This document shows positions 59,601-64,000 of a stretch of 64,000 nucleotides of DNA, piece by piece; the stretch's first letter is position 1; each line of letters begins with the position of its first letter. The DNA is from Rhododendron vialii (lineage: Eukaryota > Streptophyta > Magnoliopsida > Ericales > Ericaceae), in contig NC_080568.1 in assembly GCF_030253575.1 (NCBI RefSeq), positions 7,179,501-7,243,500 on the forward strand. Reading direction: 5' to 3'. The notes beneath the pieces are model-generated. The model made no database searches and was not told the DNA's origin. It worked only from the letters and a program-made list of their open reading frames with translations. Both the position numbers and the translations under genes were made by a program.

Positions 59601-59805
59601 TGTATCTATTGTGCGCGCTGAGAAGAGCGACAGATGGGACACTGATGTGATTCAGAGGCTTGAAAGCCTTGCCAATCGAAGGGTTGATGAATCTGAGGGG
59701 AAGTTTTCAGTGCATGTTCTTCCCAACTCCGGCCACTGGGTTCATGTGGACAATCCAAAGGGACTCCTAGAGATTGTGGCCCCCAGAATTGCTTCCCTAG
59801 CTTAA
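53677..59805 (+). CDS. ABHD11-like alpha/beta hydrolase
   Basis: Five exons join in frame to 332 aa: 53677-53926, 56651-56889, 57928-58043, 59274-59414, 59553-59805; all introns GT-AG. The first 40 residues are rich in Arg and Ser and lack acidic residues until residue 37, like a mitochondrial or plastid targeting peptide. The fold shows the oxyanion-side HGLLGSGRNW (His56-Gly57), VLVDMRNHGRS, the nucleophile elbow GHSMGG (Ser136), a probable acid in EKSDRW (Asp275) and the histidine in GHWVH (His310). Order and wording match ABHD11/YbfF-type serine hydrolases; human ABHD11 is mitochondrial and linked to the 2-oxoglutarate dehydrogenase complex, but the plant substrate is unknown. Intron 1 (2.7 kb) carries inserted repeats. 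Confidence 0.92.
54225..55660 (+). mobile_element. LTR-like insertion in hydrolase intron 1
   Basis: More GC-rich than the rest of the intron, with repeated GGCCT words (GGAAGGCCTGCTTCTGAAAG), a TATAAATA at about 55120 followed by a plausible transcribed tail, and no protein frame of note. It is consistent with a solo LTR or LARD fragment. Ends and target duplication were not found. Confidence 0.35.
55721..55904. mobile_element. PIF/Harbinger-type (Tourist-like) MITE
   Basis: The left end GGCTCTATTTGGAACTT and the right end AAGTTCCAAATATAGGC are inverted repeats, and TAA flanks both sides (55718-55720, 55905-55907), the 3-bp target of this superfamily. It is in hydrolase intron 1. Confidence 0.75.
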
Positions 59806-60990
59806 TTCAGTTCTATTCCGGAGGTTGTGTGACTTTGATGATTTGAACATAAATCTCTTGAGTTATTTTTCTCTTAGAAGGGTTTCTGGTGATTTGTTGT
59901 TATTGTTATCGCGGTTATCATTTTTCTTGTCGAGAGACAAATTTAATCGCATTTGATGTTAAGTTTGAGTTTTCATGAACACCTCATAATTATTTTTCGA
60001 AACATCTCATAATTATTTTTATAGGACAAATCTATGTTATGGAAAACATAATTTTCTACTAATAATTTTCCGAACCATCAACGTATGACGGTATGAGTTC
60101 CATAGAAAAAACGTCCTCCAAATTCATTAAGGAAAAATGTACAACCCAAAAGTTAAGGGTTTGCTCTTTAAAGAGTGTTTTTTTTTTTATTCGTTTTTAT
60201 TATGGTGCTAGCTTAAAATTTTAGCAATGGCCCTCCTATGATCATGAAATATGCATGGAGGATATTCAGCTGTTAAGGCTTGAAAGAACGTTTGGGTTTT
60301 TACTTTTATTTTGTCAAATGTTCGAAGAATATATTCGCCGAGAGCTATCTATCTCTCCTTGACACAAACACGAGGTTCAGAGCTAAGACGCTTCCAAGCA
60401 ATTATAGGGGCTTCGGGTCTGAGGTAAGCCTTCCTGTATCATTTGTAGGCAAAGGGGTACGCAAACATGGTTGTGCAGCGGCAAGAATCTGAAAAGCTAA
60501 GTCACGTTCATTTTTGACTAATTGTTCGATTAATTTGAGAAAAATAGAGCTTGATTTTGATTTCTAAGATTACTAAAAATAAAGTCAAAACAACTGAAAA
60601 AACGAGCGAGTAAATGGAGAGGGAATCTTGGATTCGAATCCAATATTTCTCTCGTAACAGTAACTACGTATCAATTAAAAGTGAATTGTTTAGTTTTCCC
60701 AAATTCTGTTAGGGTTTGCATTTCCTTCTGAATTAGATTGATTTGCATTTCCTTGAAGGTTTTCATGCATTCTACACTTTCCTTTTTCAATCTTCAACCA
60801 AACGAAAAGCCTCTTTTAAGCCTATTTTCACGTCCAATGCTCACCAAAACTAAAAACACTCAAAACATGCTAAGCCAGCACATAAGTTAGGATTTGGTTA
60901 AGGAGAGGATGGGAGAAAGGACGTGACGTTCACCTGTGAAGGTGGTCTGCAAAGGTTGTTGTTGACTTGAGGGTAGCGAATTTGAGAATA
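59806..60990. other. Hydrolase 3' flank and intergenic
   Basis: No gene recognised. A short direct repeat (CCTCATAATTATTTTTCGAA / TCTCATAATTATTTTTAT) lies near 59985-60021. Confidence 0.4.
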
Positions 60991-60994
60991 AGAG

Positions 60995-61230
60995 AATTTT
61001 ATTCACGGTTGAGTCAAAAATAAGTTCTTTACAATAGCAACCAATCGCGACCATTCAAAAGTGTTCTGGATGGTCTGTAATGAAACTTTTCTAGAGAGAA
61101 GTTTAATGAAACTTTTCTAGAGAGAAGTTTAACCCTTCCTGGAAAAGTTCAAAAAAACATATAGACCGTCCAAAAGTGTTTTGGACGGTTGCGATTGGCT
61201 TTGTAACAACTATTCACAGTTTCACTTTAA
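60995..61230. mobile_element. MITE (family G) upstream of RPS14
   Basis: Arms CAACCAATCGCGACCATTC / GGACGGTTGCGATTGGCTTTG and CAAAAGTGTTCTGGATGGTCT / AGACCGTCCAAAAGTGTTTT face each other. A 26-bp tandem duplication (61078-61103, 61104-61129) lies at the centre. It ends about 440 bp before the RPS14 start codon. Confidence 0.65.
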
Positions 61231-61545
61231 AAAGATTTTCTCTTTGGGAATGTATGGAAGGCTATTGTGTGAAGGGTGTAGATTCAGTTTTGTTTTCGAG
61301 ATTAGTTGCGGCAAATTTCCCATGATCGAATTAATGTTGACATCAGTTCTGTTAGGGTTTCAAACGGGAAGATGCCAGAAGAGGGTCTTTTGATAAATAA
61401 CTTCAAATTAAGGCAGACGGTGATATATCAGATACTTCAGGGTACGATTTTGCATTCATGAGAAAACCTCAGGGAAAGTTACTGAAATTAAAAGGTAAAA
61501 GGATGGGGGTAATTTCGGTATTCGACGTAGAATCGATCAGCTCCC

Positions 61546-61566
61546 AAACCCTAGCCATATAAATAG
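61546..61566 (+). promoter_or_regulatory. Telo-box and TATA box of the RPS14 promoter
   Basis: AAACCCTAG at 61546-61554 followed by CATATAAATA (about 61556-61565). Telo-boxes next to the start site are typical of plant ribosomal-protein genes. A second, inverted AGGGTTT is at about 61604. The start codon is 118 bp downstream of the telo-box. Confidence 0.65.
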
Positions 61567-61671
61567 AAAACATACATCCCTCGAGCTTTATCAACCTTCA
61601 CTAGGGTTTTCCAGAGCTCCGAAGCTATATAGACTTCTCTCTCTGCTCTCTACGCTTACCACTTTGCAGCC

Positions 61672-64000
<2,329 letters not shown>

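Overview
The window is nuclear DNA from a flowering plant, most likely a eudicot. The evidence is short-exon genes with long AT-rich GT-AG introns, a tau-class glutathione S-transferase (GSTU), an LRK10L/WAK-type receptor kinase, plant-type LTR, LINE, SINE and Helitron remnants, and many small inverted-repeat transposons (MITEs). The species cannot be fixed from the sequence. All gene models were read by hand from splice sites and protein similarity; no search was run.

Layout. (1) 0-24 kb: a GSTU cluster on the minus strand with three copies, two dead (1.9-3.1 kb and 14.8-16.3 kb) and one apparently intact (21.8-23.1 kb, 227 aa). The copies are separated by an Athila-like Ty3 retrotransposon (about 7-12.6 kb), a 5'-truncated LINE (about 12.7-14.2 kb, minus), an LTR-like stretch (18.2-20.9 kb) and several MITEs. 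The 5' flank of the GST genes also exists as a separate inverted pair (0.4-1.8 kb and 16.7-17.9 kb). The live gene has two as-1/ocs-type promoter elements (paired TGACG, 12 bp apart) upstream of a TATA box. (2) 24-38.5 kb: no gene seen; nested foldback repeats, a MULE-like hairpin with a 9-bp target duplication, two Helitron-like termini, a GA-rich nested tandem array, a SINE, and GTGTCG-type minisatellite blocks containing a hAT MITE with a perfect 8-bp target duplication. (3) 38.6-64 kb: a gene-rich plus-strand block with a 14-exon TTC38-like TPR protein gene (468 aa), an LRK10L-like receptor kinase in one open exon (643 aa), a five-exon ABHD11-like alpha/beta hydrolase (332 aa) and the first five exons of cytosolic ribosomal protein uS11 (RPS14), which runs off the right edge.

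The genes do not form a pathway. The GST cluster is a stress/xenobiotic detoxification locus, the receptor kinase a cell-wall-sensing type, and the other three are housekeeping genes. The most informative signals are the as-1 promoter history of the GST copies, several insertions datable by paralogous empty sites, and transposon ends very close to gene starts. I found no sign of a wholly new biochemical system.
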